A DNA stretch of 64,000 bases from Streptomyces coffeae (GCF_016741875.1 NZ_JAERRF010000004.1:310001-374000); one strand, 5' to 3'; shown: positions 1 through 8,703, numbered from the stretch's first letter. Made by a program: numbers and translations. Notes: generated by a model not told the origin, from the letters alone.

Positions 1-88
1 CAGGGTTGCGGAGCACCGTGCGCGCCCGATCCATGGCAGTGGGCGCCGCCCGGCCCATGGCCGCGGGCGCCCCCGATCGTGGTGGCGG

Positions 89-1450
89 TCAGTCCCGTCC
101 GTGCGCCGCGCCGAGAAGTCCCGTCCAATCCGGGATCTTCACCGTCGGGCGCCCCAGCGTCTCCCCGAGCGCCGCCTCCGCCGCCTCGATCCGCAGCCAC
201 CCCGGCCACTGCACCGGTTCCAGCCCGGCCGCGCGCAGCTCCCGCAGCGGGTCCTCGGCCACCGGGCGGGCCGCCAGCGTCTCCGCGTCGGCCAGCAGCG
301 AGGCCACGGTCTCCTTGGCGCAGGGGCGGTTGGTGCCGATCACGCCGGTCGGTCCGCGCTTGATCCACCCCGCCACGTACTCACCGGGCGAGGGCGCCCC
401 GTTGCGCAGCACCCGCCCCGCCGCGTTGGGCACCGTGCCGCGGTCGGCGTCGAACGGCAGCCCCGGCAGCGCCACACCCCGGTAGCCCACCGACCGCAGC
501 ACCAGTTGGGCCTCGATCTCCTCGAACACCCCGGTGCCCGCCACCCCGCCCCCGGCGTCCGGGGCGGTCCGCTCGAAGCGCACGGCATGCACCGCGTGTT
601 CGCCCACCAACTCCACCGGGCGCAGGAAGAAGCGCAGATGGATCCGGCGCGGACGGCCCAGCGGCTCCCGCTGTGCCCAAGCGCGCAGCACCTCGACATT
701 GCGCCGACTGTGCCCCGGGAGCCCCGACGGATCGCCGTACGCTGGATCGAGCGCCAGCTCCTCGGGGCGCACCAGCACCTCCGCACCAGTCAGTGCGCCC
801 AGCTCACGCAGCTCCTTGGTGGTGAACTTCGCCTGCGAGGGACCGCGTCTGCCGACCATGTGGACATCGGTCACCCGGCTGTCGGCGAGTGCCCCGAGCG
901 CGGCGTGCGGTACATCGGTGGGGCGCAGCTCCTCCGCTCCGCGGGCCAGGATCCGCGCGACGTCCACCGCCACATTGCCGACCCCGATCACCACGGCGGA
1001 GCGGGCGCCGAGCGCGAAGGCGTCGCCCGGTCCGAAGGCCTCGCCGGGCGCGTCGGGGTGGGCGCTGTACCAGGAGACGAACTCGGTGGCCGAGGCGCTG
1101 CCCGCCAGATCCTCACCGGGGACGCCGAGCCGACGGTCGGTCGCCGCCCCGACGCAGTAGACCACCGCGTGGTAGAGCCCCAGCAGCCGCTCGGGCGTCA
1201 GCGGCGGCGGCCCCACCGGCACATGGCCCAGGAAGCGCACCCGGGGGTGTTCCAGCACGGCGCGCAGGGTGTTCTGGAGCGACTTGATCTTCTCGTGGTC
1301 CGGGGCGACGCCGTAGCGCACCAGTCCGTAGGGGCAGGGCAGCCGGTCCAGCACATCCACCATCACCTCGGGGACGGATTCCCGCTGGACCAGCGCCTGG
1401 GCCGTGTACACCCCGCTCGGCCCGGATCCGACGACCGCGACACGCAGCAC
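89..1450 (-). CDS. FprA-like ferredoxin-NADP+ reductase (FAD-dependent)
   Basis: This 453-residue cytosolic flavoprotein resembles adrenodoxin/FprA-type ferredoxin-NADP reductases, which move electrons between NADPH and ferredoxin, often for P450s. The FAD-binding GSGPSG motif lies at residues 8-13. The conserved YGLVRYGVAPDHEKIKS block follows near residue 50, a GVGNVAVDVA dinucleotide motif near 155, and the family C-terminal GWIKRGPTGVIGTN block near 360. The GTG start at 1450 is chosen because GGAAGGAG sits seven bases upstream; in-frame starts further up add residues unlike the family. No ferredoxin or P450 gene is adjacent, so the partner is unknown. Family assignment is firm; the physiological partner is not. 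Confidence 0.92.
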   Translation of the reverse strand: MLRVAVVGSGPSGVYTAQALVQRESVPEVMVDVLDRLPCPYGLVRYGVAPDHEKIKSLQNTLRAVLEHPRVRFLGHVPVGPPPLTPERLLGLYHAVVYCVGAATDRRLGVPGEDLAGSASATEFVSWYSAHPDAPGEAFGPGDAFALGARSAVVIGVGNVAVDVARILARGAEELRPTDVPHAALGALADSRVTDVHMVGRRGPSQAKFTTKELRELGALTGAEVLVRPEELALDPAYGDPSGLPGHSRRNVEVLRAWAQREPLGRPRRIHLRFFLRPVELVGEHAVHAVRFERTAPDAGGGVAGTGVFEEIEAQLVLRSVGYRGVALPGLPFDADRGTVPNAAGRVLRNGAPSPGEYVAGWIKRGPTGVIGTNRPCAKETVASLLADAETLAARPVAEDPLRELRAAGLEPVQWPGWLRIEAAEAALGETLGRPTVKIPDWTGLLGAAHGRD

Positions 1451-1600
1451 GGAGGAGCTCCTTCCGGAGGATGTCTCCAGCATCCCACCTGGAGGGGGCC
1501 GGTGGGAGTTGCCGGTGCGCCGTTGTGACCGGCACGGGTGACGGGGCACCGCCGGGCGGGCGCCCTCGGCTGACGGCCGGTGAGACGGCTCCGGCCCCCG

Positions 1601-2269
1601 CTACGCCAGCCCCCGCATCCGCAGGATCTCGCTGCTCTGCTGCGCGATGACGTCGCCCGCCATCTCCTCCACCCGGACGTTGTTGCCCTTGCCGAGCACA
1701 TCGGTGGCCATGGTGACCGCGCCCCGGTGGTGGGCGATCATCAGCTTGAGGAAGAGCCGGTCGAAGTCGGCGCCCTTGGCGGCGCGCAGCGCGTCCAGCT
1801 GCTCCGGCGTGGCCATCCCGGGCATCGCGCCATGCTCTTCGTGTCCGCCCGTCCGGCCGCCCCCGTTGGTTTTCAGCCAGCCCTCCATCGCGTCGATCTC
1901 CGGCTGCTGGCCGGAGGCGATACGTTCCGCGAGCCGTCTGAGCTTTCCCGATCCGGCCCGGTCGGGCGCCAGAGCGGTCATCACCAGGGCCTGCCGGTGG
2001 TGCTCGATCATCATGCGGACGTAGGCCCGGTCCGCCGAGTTGGGGGAGTCGTCGTCGCCCGCCTTCGCCGCCTCGTCGGCCGACAGGGTCCGGGCCGGCT
2101 CACCGGGCGCGCCCGGTGCGATGACTGCCGGGCCGCCGTCCTTCCCTTTGCCCGTATCGGCCCTCTCCCCGCCCCGTCCGTCGCACCCCGCGAGGGCGAG
2201 TGCCAGGGCGGCGGTGGCCGCGGCGATGGTGAGGGACGCGGTGCGGAGCGACGTACGGCGGTGCGACAC
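1601..2269 (-). CDS. DUF305 lipoprotein
   Basis: The 222-residue product begins with a lipoprotein signal peptide ending LALAGC, so Cys29 is the likely lipidated residue and the protein is probably anchored outside the membrane. Two DUF305 half-repeats carry the family motifs MMIEHHRQAL (about residues 85-95) and LMIAHHRGAV (about 178-187), with a His/Met-rich spacer (HEEHGAMPGM) between them. DUF305 proteins are ferritin-like helical bundles often found near copper and other metal genes, so metal binding is an inference from the family and the His/Met content. GTG at 2269 follows a GGGAGG ribosome site. The gene is divergent from the LVIVD protein. Confidence 0.9.
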   Translation of the reverse strand: MSHRRTSLRTASLTIAAATAALALALAGCDGRGGERADTGKGKDGGPAVIAPGAPGEPARTLSADEAAKAGDDDSPNSADRAYVRMMIEHHRQALVMTALAPDRAGSGKLRRLAERIASGQQPEIDAMEGWLKTNGGGRTGGHEEHGAMPGMATPEQLDALRAAKGADFDRLFLKLMIAHHRGAVTMATDVLGKGNNVRVEEMAGDVIAQQSSEILRMRGLA

Positions 2270-2405
2270 GTTGCCTCCCGGGGCGGTGGGAAATTCTTCT
2301 GACGATTATGGTGCTCACTGTTGTTATGTACATGGAAGGCGCGATACTGCCCTCGTCCCCGAACCGTTCAACCCCGAACGGAACCAGAGGACATGGGAGG
2401 ACGCA

Positions 2406-3887
2406 GTGAAGCCGTGGGACAGATCCCCGCACCGGCGCAGATACCTCGGAGCGGCCTTCGCAGCCATCGGCCTGGTGGCCTCGTTGCTGGCGGCCGGACC
2501 GGCGGCCGCGACCCCCGACCCCGGTGACGCCCCGCGCAGCGAGCGGGTGACGAAGGGTCAGGCGAACGACACCCGGTCCGCCATCGAGAACGGCGAGATC
2601 CCCGGGGTGGACGAGATCGTCCACAGCGACAACGTCAGCCACCTCGCCAACATCCCCAAACAGGACCTCAAGGGAACCAACTCCGACCTGGCCTTCCAGG
2701 GCCGCTATGCCTTCGCGGGGAACTACGACGGCTTTGTCATCTACGACATCAGCCGGCCGAAGAGCCCGAAGGTCGTCAGCCAGGTGCTCTGCCCCGGTGC
2801 GCAGAACGACGTCTCGGTCTCCGGCGATCTGCTCTTCCTGTCGACCGACTCCTCGCGCAACGACAACTCCTGCGCCAGCACCACCCAGCCCGCGACCGAG
2901 AAGTCCTCCTGGGAGGGCATGAAGGTCTTCGACATCAGCGACATACGGAACCCCAAGTACGTCGCCGCGGTCGAGACCTCCTGCGGTTCACACACCCACA
3001 CCCTGGTGCCCGAGCGCAGGAACGTCTACATCTACGTCTCCTCCTACTCGCCCAGCGAGACCTTCCCGGACTGCCGGCCGCCGCATGACGGCATCTCCGT
3101 GATCAAGGTGCCGCGCCAGGCCCCCGAGAAGGCCGCGGTGGTGGACTTCCCCGTGCTCTTCCCGGACGGCGGCAACCCCGGCGGCCCCACCAACCCCGGT
3201 GTCTCCCAGACCACCGGCTGCCATGACCTCACCACCTTCCCCGACCTGGAGCTGGCCGCGGGCGCGTGCATGGGCGACGGCATCCTCCTCGACATCGCCG
3301 ACCCCGCGAAGCCCCGGGTGATCGACCGCGTCGAGGACAACGTCAACTTCGCCTTCTGGCACTCGGCGACCTTCAACGAACGCGGCACCAAGGTCGTGTT
3401 CACCGATGAGCTGGGCGGCGGCGGTGGCGCCACCTGCAACGACCGGATCGGTCCGAACCGCGGCGCCGACGGCATCTACGACATCACCGGCAAGGGCGAC
3501 AGGCGCAAGCTGGTCTTCCGCGGCTACTACAAGATCCCGCGCCACCAGGCCGACACCGAGAACTGCGTCGCCCACAACGGCTCGCTGATCCCGGCCAAGG
3601 GCCGCGACATCATGGTCCAGGCGTGGTATCAGGGCGGCGTGTCCATCTGGGACTTCACCGACTCCAGCCACCCCGAGGAGATCGGCTACTTCGAGCGCGG
3701 CCCGCTCTCCACCGACACCCTCATCGGCGGCGGTGCCTGGTCCGCGTACTACTACAACGGCCATATCTACTCGAATGACATCGCCAAGGGCCTCGATGTC
3801 CTGAAGATCGACGACAAGCGCACCGACAGCGCCCGGGGTGTCCGGCTGCCTCAGCTCAATGTGCAGACCCAGCCCGACTACCGCTGA
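2406..3887 (+). CDS. Secreted LVIVD-repeat beta-propeller protein
   Basis: This 493-residue protein has an N-terminal signal with an RRRYLG twin-arginine-like motif, a hydrophobic core and a cleavage site near AAA-TPD, so export (possibly by Tat) is predicted. The body has LVIVD-type repeats in which each blade carries a phrase such as FVIYDISRP, MKVFDISDI, ILLDIADPA or VSIWDFTDS, the signature of the beta-propeller-like LVIVD family. His and Cys residues are plentiful (SCGSHTHT, TGCHDL, FWHSATF, ENCVAHNG), which would suit a metal site or disulfides. GTG at 2406 is preceded by GGGAGG; longer in-frame starts lack a ribosome site. The molecular role is unknown. Confidence 0.85.
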   Translation: MKPWDRSPHRRRYLGAAFAAIGLVASLLAAGPAAATPDPGDAPRSERVTKGQANDTRSAIENGEIPGVDEIVHSDNVSHLANIPKQDLKGTNSDLAFQGRYAFAGNYDGFVIYDISRPKSPKVVSQVLCPGAQNDVSVSGDLLFLSTDSSRNDNSCASTTQPATEKSSWEGMKVFDISDIRNPKYVAAVETSCGSHTHTLVPERRNVYIYVSSYSPSETFPDCRPPHDGISVIKVPRQAPEKAAVVDFPVLFPDGGNPGGPTNPGVSQTTGCHDLTTFPDLELAAGACMGDGILLDIADPAKPRVIDRVEDNVNFAFWHSATFNERGTKVVFTDELGGGGGATCNDRIGPNRGADGIYDITGKGDRRKLVFRGYYKIPRHQADTENCVAHNGSLIPAKGRDIMVQAWYQGGVSIWDFTDSSHPEEIGYFERGPLSTDTLIGGGAWSAYYYNGHIYSNDIAKGLDVLKIDDKRTDSARGVRLPQLNVQTQPDYR

Positions 3888-3903
3888 CGGTCCGCCCCGG
3901 AGG

Positions 3904-4530
3904 TCAGATCTGCCCGCCGGGCGGCTCCTCGCCCGGCGGGTCACCGAGCTCCCAGTCCAGTCCGTAGCGGTGGAACAGCTCCGCCCGCAGCCGCCCCGGA
4001 GCCATCGGCGCCCCCGGCAGCAGCACCGCCACCACCGCGCCCATCAGCAGCGCCCGCAGCAGCCGGTAGTCCTCGTCGGGGTCCTCGGAGCCGTAGCGGA
4101 CCACCACCTCCCGCAACAGCCCCGCCAGCCGCTGCTGTTCGGCGCACTGAATGAACCCTTCGGCCGCGAGGATTCCCGCCATATGCGTCCGCATCAGCCG
4201 TGGCCGGTCCCGGGCCAGCCCCAGGATCGCGTCGATCGCCCGTGCCAGCAGCTCCCGGCCGGACCCCTCGCCCTCCGGGACCGGCTCGCGCTCCAGCGCC
4301 CTGGCCAGTTCGGTGTGCATCAGCCGGTGGACGGCGGTCTGGAACAGCTGCCGCTTGCCCGGGAAGTAGTACGACACCAGCCCCCGGGCCGCCCCGGCCC
4401 GGTCGGCGATGTCGCCGAGCGTCGTCGCCTCGTACCCGCGCTCGCCGACCAGCTCGACCGTCGCCTCCAGCAGACGGGCCTGGGAACGGCGGCGCAACTC
4501 CTCATTGACCGATGCGCTGCGGGGGGACAT
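3904..4530 (-). CDS. TetR/AcrR-family transcriptional regulator
   Basis: The 208-residue protein has a classic TetR DNA-binding domain at residues 10-60, including the GDIADRAGAARGLVSYYFPGK helix-turn-helix segment, and a divergent ligand-binding C-terminal half that names no ligand. ATG at 4530 is preceded by AGGAG. Its stop lies only 16 bases from the end of the convergent LVIVD gene, so the two transcripts probably overlap. A 13-base palindrome and -10-like hexamer just upstream suggest autoregulation. The HAD gene 155 bases upstream on the same strand could be a neighbour target, but the spacing argues for a separate promoter. Confidence 0.92.
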   Translation of the reverse strand: MSPRSASVNEELRRRSQARLLEATVELVGERGYEATTLGDIADRAGAARGLVSYYFPGKRQLFQTAVHRLMHTELARALEREPVPEGEGSGRELLARAIDAILGLARDRPRLMRTHMAGILAAEGFIQCAEQQRLAGLLREVVVRYGSEDPDEDYRLLRALLMGAVVAVLLPGAPMAPGRLRAELFHRYGLDWELGDPPGEEPPGGQI

Positions 4531-4548
4531 GCTTACTCCTGCGTTGGC

Positions 4549-4590
4549 TGGCTCGGAGCCAATATACTCAGAGCGGCATCCGGCTGTCCG
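4549..4590 (-). promoter_or_regulatory. Candidate tetR promoter and autoregulatory operator
   Basis: Read on the minus strand, CGGACA (4590-4585) is separated by 18 bases from TATATT (4566-4561), giving a plausible housekeeping promoter. The palindrome TGGCTCGGAGCCA (4549-4561) abuts the -10 and covers the expected transcription start. This placement is typical of a self-repressing TetR protein. Seen: the palindrome and hexamers; inferred: that they act together. Confidence 0.4.
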
Positions 4591-4685
4591 GCGATCACCG
4601 GAGGATGGCTTGTTGCCTCCGTCGGTTCGGGCGACGCGGGGGATCGTCCGAACCGACGGCTTCGCACCACGGCACGATGCGCTGC

Positions 4686-5432
4686 TCAGGGGGGTGTGGT
4701 GCGGTCCGGGAAGAGCTCCAGGACCGCGCGCAGAGCGTCCGGCCGCCGGTCCACCGGCAGATGGTCGACCAGATGCACCCGGCACCCCACGGTCGCCGCA
4801 CCGCCGTCGGCGCGCCGGTCGTCGCCCACCATCAGGGCCTCGTGCGGGGCCAGCGACAGCGCGTCGCAGGCCGCCCGGAACAGGCGGGGGTCGGGCTTCT
4901 GCGTCCCGTGCTCGTACGAGAGCACATACGCGTCCACCAGCGGATCCAGACCGTGGGCCCGGAAGACCGGGCGCAGATCCCAGCCGATGTTGCTGACCAC
5001 CGCGATCCGTATCCCGCGCCGCCGCAGCTCACCGAGGACCTCGGCGGCATCGGGGTACGGCCGCCAGGCGGCGGGCTGCCTGTGGCGCGCGTACAGGGCG
5101 TCGTACAACTCGGGGTGGGGGAGCGGCACGTGGCGGGCCAGCCCCGTGAAGGCGGCCCGGTGCGACTCGGCGGTACGGTCCCGGGCGCTCCATGCCTCCG
5201 CCAGCTCCGGCGGGACCGCGACCGGCGGCGCACCGCCCGGGAGCGCACCGGCCTCCTCCAGATCGCGCGCGTGCCGCGCCAACTCCTCCTCGGGCAGGGC
5301 CGTCCCGGTCTCCTCCAGCGCCGCCCGCAGCCAGGACTCGGCGGACTCGATCCGGAACAGCGTCCCGGAGAAGTCGAACAGCACACCTCCGAGCGGCCCA
5401 CCCCGCCCGTCGGCGCTCAGCGGTTCCACCAC
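4686..5432 (-). CDS. HAD-superfamily hydrolase
   Basis: This 248-residue soluble protein has the HAD order of motifs: motif I FDFSGTL with nucleophile Asp20, motif II VVSNIG, motif III Lys in TQKPDPRLF, and motif IV MVGDDRRADG. A helical cap lies between motifs I and II, making it a class I HAD. In motif I the usual second aspartate (DxD) is serine, which departs from the classical phosphatase motif; the substrate cannot be predicted. The GTG at 5432 is preferred because AAGGG lies at good spacing; a GTG three codons earlier overlaps that site. Confidence 0.85.
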   Translation of the reverse strand: MVEPLSADGRGGPLGGVLFDFSGTLFRIESAESWLRAALEETGTALPEEELARHARDLEEAGALPGGAPPVAVPPELAEAWSARDRTAESHRAAFTGLARHVPLPHPELYDALYARHRQPAAWRPYPDAAEVLGELRRRGIRIAVVSNIGWDLRPVFRAHGLDPLVDAYVLSYEHGTQKPDPRLFRAACDALSLAPHEALMVGDDRRADGGAATVGCRVHLVDHLPVDRRPDALRAVLELFPDRTTPP

Positions 5433-5566
5433 ATGTCTCACCCTTCACCGTTATCGCCCAGCGGGAGACCGCGAGTGGTATCTGGTACAGCCACTCCTTG
5501 ATCAACTATGCCATGGGGAAACGGAGTTGCGCGTCGGTGTGAACGGCCAGTGCGGCGGACCCCGGT

Positions 5567-5938
5567 TCAGATGCGGTCGCCGGTGACCGGCCACTGGACG
5601 GTGACGGTCTTGCCCTGCGCGGTGAGCGTGACCTCCATCCGCCGGGCCAGACGGCTGATGATGTGCATCCCCCAGCCGCCGCTGCCGTCCGGCACACCGG
5701 GACGCGGAACGGGCGGACTGCTGCTGCTGTCGTGGACGCCGACGACGAAGACGCCGTCGGCCAGCGTCGCGGTCAGCGACCAGGAGCCGGAGGTGTGCCG
5801 GATCGCGTTGGTGATCAGCTCACTGATGACGGTCTTCACCGCCGACGCGTCCACGGCCGGGCAGTGTTCGGCGAGGAACGCGCCGACGAGATCCCGGGCA
5901 TCGGCAAGGGACGCCTCGTCGGATCGCAGCGTCAGCAT
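5567..5938 (-). CDS. RsbW/SpoIIAB-like anti-sigma-factor ATPase (small)
   Basis: The 123-residue product is a single HATPase_c_2 domain of the type used by anti-sigma factor kinases. It has the N-box VISELITNAIRHT, a GVHDSSS stretch corresponding to the G1 box, and GGWGMHIISRLA as the G2/lid. Such proteins usually bind a sigma factor and phosphorylate an STAS-domain antagonist, but neither partner is adjacent, so this is an orphan of the kind Streptomyces has in large numbers. ATG at 5938 follows GCAGGAGG. A doubled 13-base repeat lies directly upstream of the ribosome site. Confidence 0.88.
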   Translation of the reverse strand: MLTLRSDEASLADARDLVGAFLAEHCPAVDASAVKTVISELITNAIRHTSGSWSLTATLADGVFVVGVHDSSSSPPVPRPGVPDGSGGWGMHIISRLARRMEVTLTAQGKTVTVQWPVTGDRI

Positions 5939-5952
5939 CGTGCCTCCTGCCC

Positions 5953-5978
5953 TGCTCGTACAACTTGCTCGTACAACG
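5953..5978. repeat. Tandem 13-base repeat in the ATPase leader
   Basis: Two copies of TGCTCGTACAAC plus one variable base (5953-5965 and 5966-5978) sit immediately upstream of the ribosome site of the RsbW-like gene. They could bind a regulator as direct repeats or affect the leader RNA; there is no direct evidence for either. Confidence 0.5.
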
Positions 5979-6007
5979 TGCGCCACATCGCTGGGCGCCG
6001 AGTCCAG

Positions 6008-6046
6008 CACCACCTGCTGGGGACCGGCGGTGCGCAGCAGGTGGTG
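6008..6046 (-). terminator. 12-bp stem hairpin downstream of PAP2 gene
   Basis: CACCACCTGCTG at 6008-6019 is perfectly complementary to CAGCAGGTGGTG at 6035-6046, with a 15-base loop. It lies between the end of the PAP2 gene and the start of the ATPase gene, both on the minus strand. It could terminate the PAP2 transcript; no T-run follows, as is common in Streptomyces. Confidence 0.5.
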
Positions 6047-6114
6047 GAGCAGTGGCCGACGCGGGGCCCGTCAAGAATACGGGCGGACGAGGGACCGGCC
6101 TCCGGCCTCCCCGG

Positions 6115-6780
6115 TCACCGTCCGTCTTCTCCAGGCTTGCCGCCGCGCACCGTGTACGGATACGCGGCGGCCGCGGCGTACACCAGCGCGGCCCCCAGCA
6201 GCCAGCCGCCCAGCACATCGCTGGGCCAATGCACCCCGAGATACAGCCGCGTGAAGCCCACGCCGGACACCGACACCGCACCGGCCACGGCCATGAGCCG
6301 CAGCCACTGGTCCCGCGCTCCGTGCAGCGTCATCACCCACAGCACCAGACCGCAGGCGACGGCAGCGGTGAGCGCGTGGCCGGACGGGAAGGCGGCGTAG
6401 TGCGCGGAGTCCACCGGATCGGGCCAGTGCGGACGCTCCCGGCCGACCGCCGCCTTGATCCCCTGCTGGAGCAGGGTGCCCAGCGCCGCCGTGGCCGCGA
6501 CCCATACGGCGAGCCGCCACTCCCGGCGCCACAGTAACCACCCCACCACCAGCGCCAGCAGCGCACGCATCGTCCAGGGGTCCCAGACCCAGTCCGACAG
6601 CACCCGGGCGGTCTCGGTCCAGCCGTGGTGCGTCACGGCGGAGTGGTGCAGGGACACCACGATGTCCCGGTCGGCGCGGTCCAGCGGCCCCCAGGAGGCG
6701 GCCACCGGCGCGAGCAGGAGCAGGAAGAGCGCGAGGAGCACGGCCGAGGTGCGACCGGGGTGGCGGAACGGCGGCTGCAT
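6115..6780 (-). CDS. PAP2-superfamily membrane phosphatase
   Basis: This 221-residue integral membrane protein carries the three PAP2 phosphatase motifs: KAAVGRERP (Lys109 to Pro117), PSGH (132-135) and RLYLGVHWPSD (Arg178, His184, Asp188). Several hydrophobic segments surround them, including an N-terminal one (residues 12-29). The family removes phosphate from lipid or undecaprenyl pyrophosphates, or from phosphatidic acid, at the outer face of the membrane. All catalytic residues are present, so an active enzyme is likely. The substrate is not indicated by neighbours. Confidence 0.93.
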   Translation of the reverse strand: MQPPFRHPGRTSAVLLALFLLLLAPVAASWGPLDRADRDIVVSLHHSAVTHHGWTETARVLSDWVWDPWTMRALLALVVGWLLWRREWRLAVWVAATAALGTLLQQGIKAAVGRERPHWPDPVDSAHYAAFPSGHALTAAVACGLVLWVMTLHGARDQWLRLMAVAGAVSVSGVGFTRLYLGVHWPSDVLGGWLLGAALVYAAAAAYPYTVRGGKPGEDGR

Positions 6781-6873
6781 GCCCCCGATGATCGCCGACG
6801 GGCCGGGCCGGGTGCCAGGAGGGTGGTGGCAGGCGGGCCGCGACGGGGGAGCACGACGGGGCGGGCGGGCTCC

Positions 6874-6953
6874 CTCAGCCCAGCACCCGCAGCCTCAGCC
6901 CAGCACCCGCAGCCTCAGCCCAGCACCCGCAGCCTCAGCCCAGCACCCGCAGC
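6874..6953. repeat. Four perfect tandem copies of a 20-bp unit
   Basis: The unit CTCAGCCCAGCACCCGCAGC occurs four times head to tail (6874-6893, 6894-6913, 6914-6933, 6934-6953). The last copy contains the C-terminal codons and TGA stop of the minus-strand metallopeptidase gene; the other three lie beyond the stop. The array looks like slippage-driven expansion of the gene's 3' end. Confidence 0.95.
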
Positions 6954-7870
6954 GCCGGCACCAGCGTCACCAGCAGCGGTACGACCGGGACGAGCACCGC
7001 CGCGGCCGTCAGCCGCCAGCGGCGCCCCACCGCCATGCGCGAGGCGGGCGCCAGCAGCCGGTCCACCCGCTGCGGCACCTGGGCGAGACCGCTGGGGCAG
7101 GGGCCGAACACCCCGCGGTCCTCGTTGAGTTCGACCAGCGCCAGCGCGGTGGTGGTCCGCCCGAAGCGGCGCGAGGCGGAGTCGTCGGCGGCCAGCTCCA
7201 CCAGCCGGTGCACCTCGTCACGGAACGCCGCGAAGACCGGCACCTGCGGGAAGCCGCCGGCCAGCGCTCCCGAGCAGTGCTGGAGCCAGTGGTGCCGGGC
7301 GCGCGCGTGGCCCTGCTCATGGGCGATGACGGCATCGAGCCGACGGCCTTTGAGGCGGCGCAGCGCGGCGGTGGTGATGACGAGTCGGGGAGTGGCGCCC
7401 GGCAGCAGCCAGGCGTCGGGCCGGTCGCTCTCGAGTACGACAAGACGGTCCCCGGAGGGCTCCTCGCCGGGCAACGCCGGGGAGCGGACGAGGAGTTCGG
7501 CCCGGTGCCGCTTGCGCGAGGCACGGCCGCGGCCGATCTCGCGGGTGAGCATCACCGCGCTCCACACCGCCCCGGAGGCGAGCGCGAGGGCCACCGGCGC
7601 GGCCCACGGCCCGTAGCCGCTGAGCGCGTACGCCTCCACCACGCCGTGGGGCGCGGCCGCGAAGACATTCCCGCGTACGGCCCCCGAGGCGGCCGCGGCG
7701 GTGAGCGCCATGGTGAGCGCACAGCACAGCAGCACGGCGACGACGACGCACTGCCACACCCAGAGGGCGAGTACAGGTTCGCGGTCGACCCAGTCGGAGC
7801 GGGACAACAGGCGTGGCGCCATTGCCGCCGCCAGTGCGCCCAGGCCCATCAGTACGAGCGGGACCATCAT
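6935..7870 (-). CDS. M56/BlaR1-like membrane metallopeptidase
   Basis: This 311-residue protein has hydrophobic segments at about residues 1-20, 36-60, 88-107 and at the C-terminus. A cytosolic zinc-protease domain between them has HEQGH at 184-188 and a downstream ELAADD that can supply the third ligand. This is the M48/M56 arrangement found in BlaR1-like proteins but without a penicillin-binding sensor domain. ATG at 7870 follows GGGTGA. It lies downstream of the DUF5134 membrane gene on the same strand, with an 85-base gap, and the pair is probably one operon. No BlaI-type repressor is adjacent, so its role is unknown. Confidence 0.88.
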   Translation of the reverse strand: MMVPLVLMGLGALAAAMAPRLLSRSDWVDREPVLALWVWQCVVVAVLLCCALTMALTAAAASGAVRGNVFAAAPHGVVEAYALSGYGPWAAPVALALASGAVWSAVMLTREIGRGRASRKRHRAELLVRSPALPGEEPSGDRLVVLESDRPDAWLLPGATPRLVITTAALRRLKGRRLDAVIAHEQGHARARHHWLQHCSGALAGGFPQVPVFAAFRDEVHRLVELAADDSASRRFGRTTTALALVELNEDRGVFGPCPSGLAQVPQRVDRLLAPASRMAVGRRWRLTAAAVLVPVVPLLVTLVPALRVLG

Positions 7871-7955
7871 GGCCGTCACCCTATGGGCGCGGAGTCGGGC
7901 CGGGGTACGGTCCCGCGGGCGAAGTGACGCACACCACGGCGCGTCCGCGCATGGT

Positions 7956-8561
7956 TCAGAGCGTGAGGAGCATGGCGAACATCCCGATCGCCATCGAGAG
8001 CCTGCACGCATGGCCCAGCTCGGGCCGCCGCGACCAGGCGACGGGGCGGGTGCCGCGGTGTGCGCCGCCGTCCGCGCCGCTGTCCGTGAGTGGCACCAGC
8101 CGCAGCCCGCAGCGCACCACATAGACGGCGAAGTAGGCGAGCAGCGCCCCGGTGAGCAGTGGTACGCCCGCGGCCATCCGCCCCTGCGCCATGGCACCGG
8201 CGTGGTCATGGCCGCCGGTGGTGCCCGGTGCCATGACGAGCGCCGTATAGACCATCGCCAACGCCCCTATGGCGTGGTGCAGATGGTGTCCGGACCACCC
8301 CGCGCCCCCGCGCACCGCCAGCAGCGCCCGCGCCGCCGCGACACCGAAGACCACCGCGAAGGCGGGCGGCCCCCAGGGCCGCGGATCCAGCACGGCGGAC
8401 GGCACCGCCATCACCGCCATCCCCCAGCCCATCAGCGCCTCGGCCCCCGCACCCCGCCGCCCCGCGCCCGGTGGCTCGCCCCGCATCCGCACCAGGCAGT
8501 ACGCACCGCTGGCCGCGCACAGCACCACCAACAGCCAGCCGGCGAGCGGCGGTCCGTGCAC
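7956..8561 (-). CDS. DUF5134 integral membrane protein
   Basis: A 201-residue polytopic protein with about six hydrophobic segments and a His-rich stretch (WSGHHLHHAIGAL near residues 89-101, then GTTGGHDHAGAM), characteristic of DUF5134. The histidines in or near membrane segments could bind metal, but that is speculation. The GTG at 8561 is preceded by GGGAGG six bases upstream. It precedes the M56 peptidase on the same strand, suggesting co-expression. Confidence 0.82.
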   Translation of the reverse strand: MHGPPLAGWLLVVLCAASGAYCLVRMRGEPPGAGRRGAGAEALMGWGMAVMAVPSAVLDPRPWGPPAFAVVFGVAAARALLAVRGGAGWSGHHLHHAIGALAMVYTALVMAPGTTGGHDHAGAMAQGRMAAGVPLLTGALLAYFAVYVVRCGLRLVPLTDSGADGGAHRGTRPVAWSRRPELGHACRLSMAIGMFAMLLTL

Positions 8562-8703
8562 AGCACACCTCCCGGGACGGATGTGTACCGGCAGGATTCC
8601 CCGGCCCGCTCCGGACTACGGGAGCGCACAGGCGCAGTGGGGGAGCGCACCGAGGGCATCCGGGCCACGCGCTACGGTGCGGCGGATGGAGAGGAACCGC
8701 CGG

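Noticed and set aside
1..88. Possible gene tail before the ferredoxin reductase
   Set aside because: Only 88 bases with two CCATGGC-GGGCGCC repeats; no frame with a start, stop and ribosome site could be supported.
101..1528. Long plus-strand open frame opposite the ferredoxin reductase
   Set aside because: High GC gives long antisense frames; its translation is Arg/Pro/His-rich with no domain, while the minus strand has a clear flavoprotein.
6874..6953. CRISPR-like array
   Set aside because: The 20-bp units are contiguous with no spacers and derive from a gene end.
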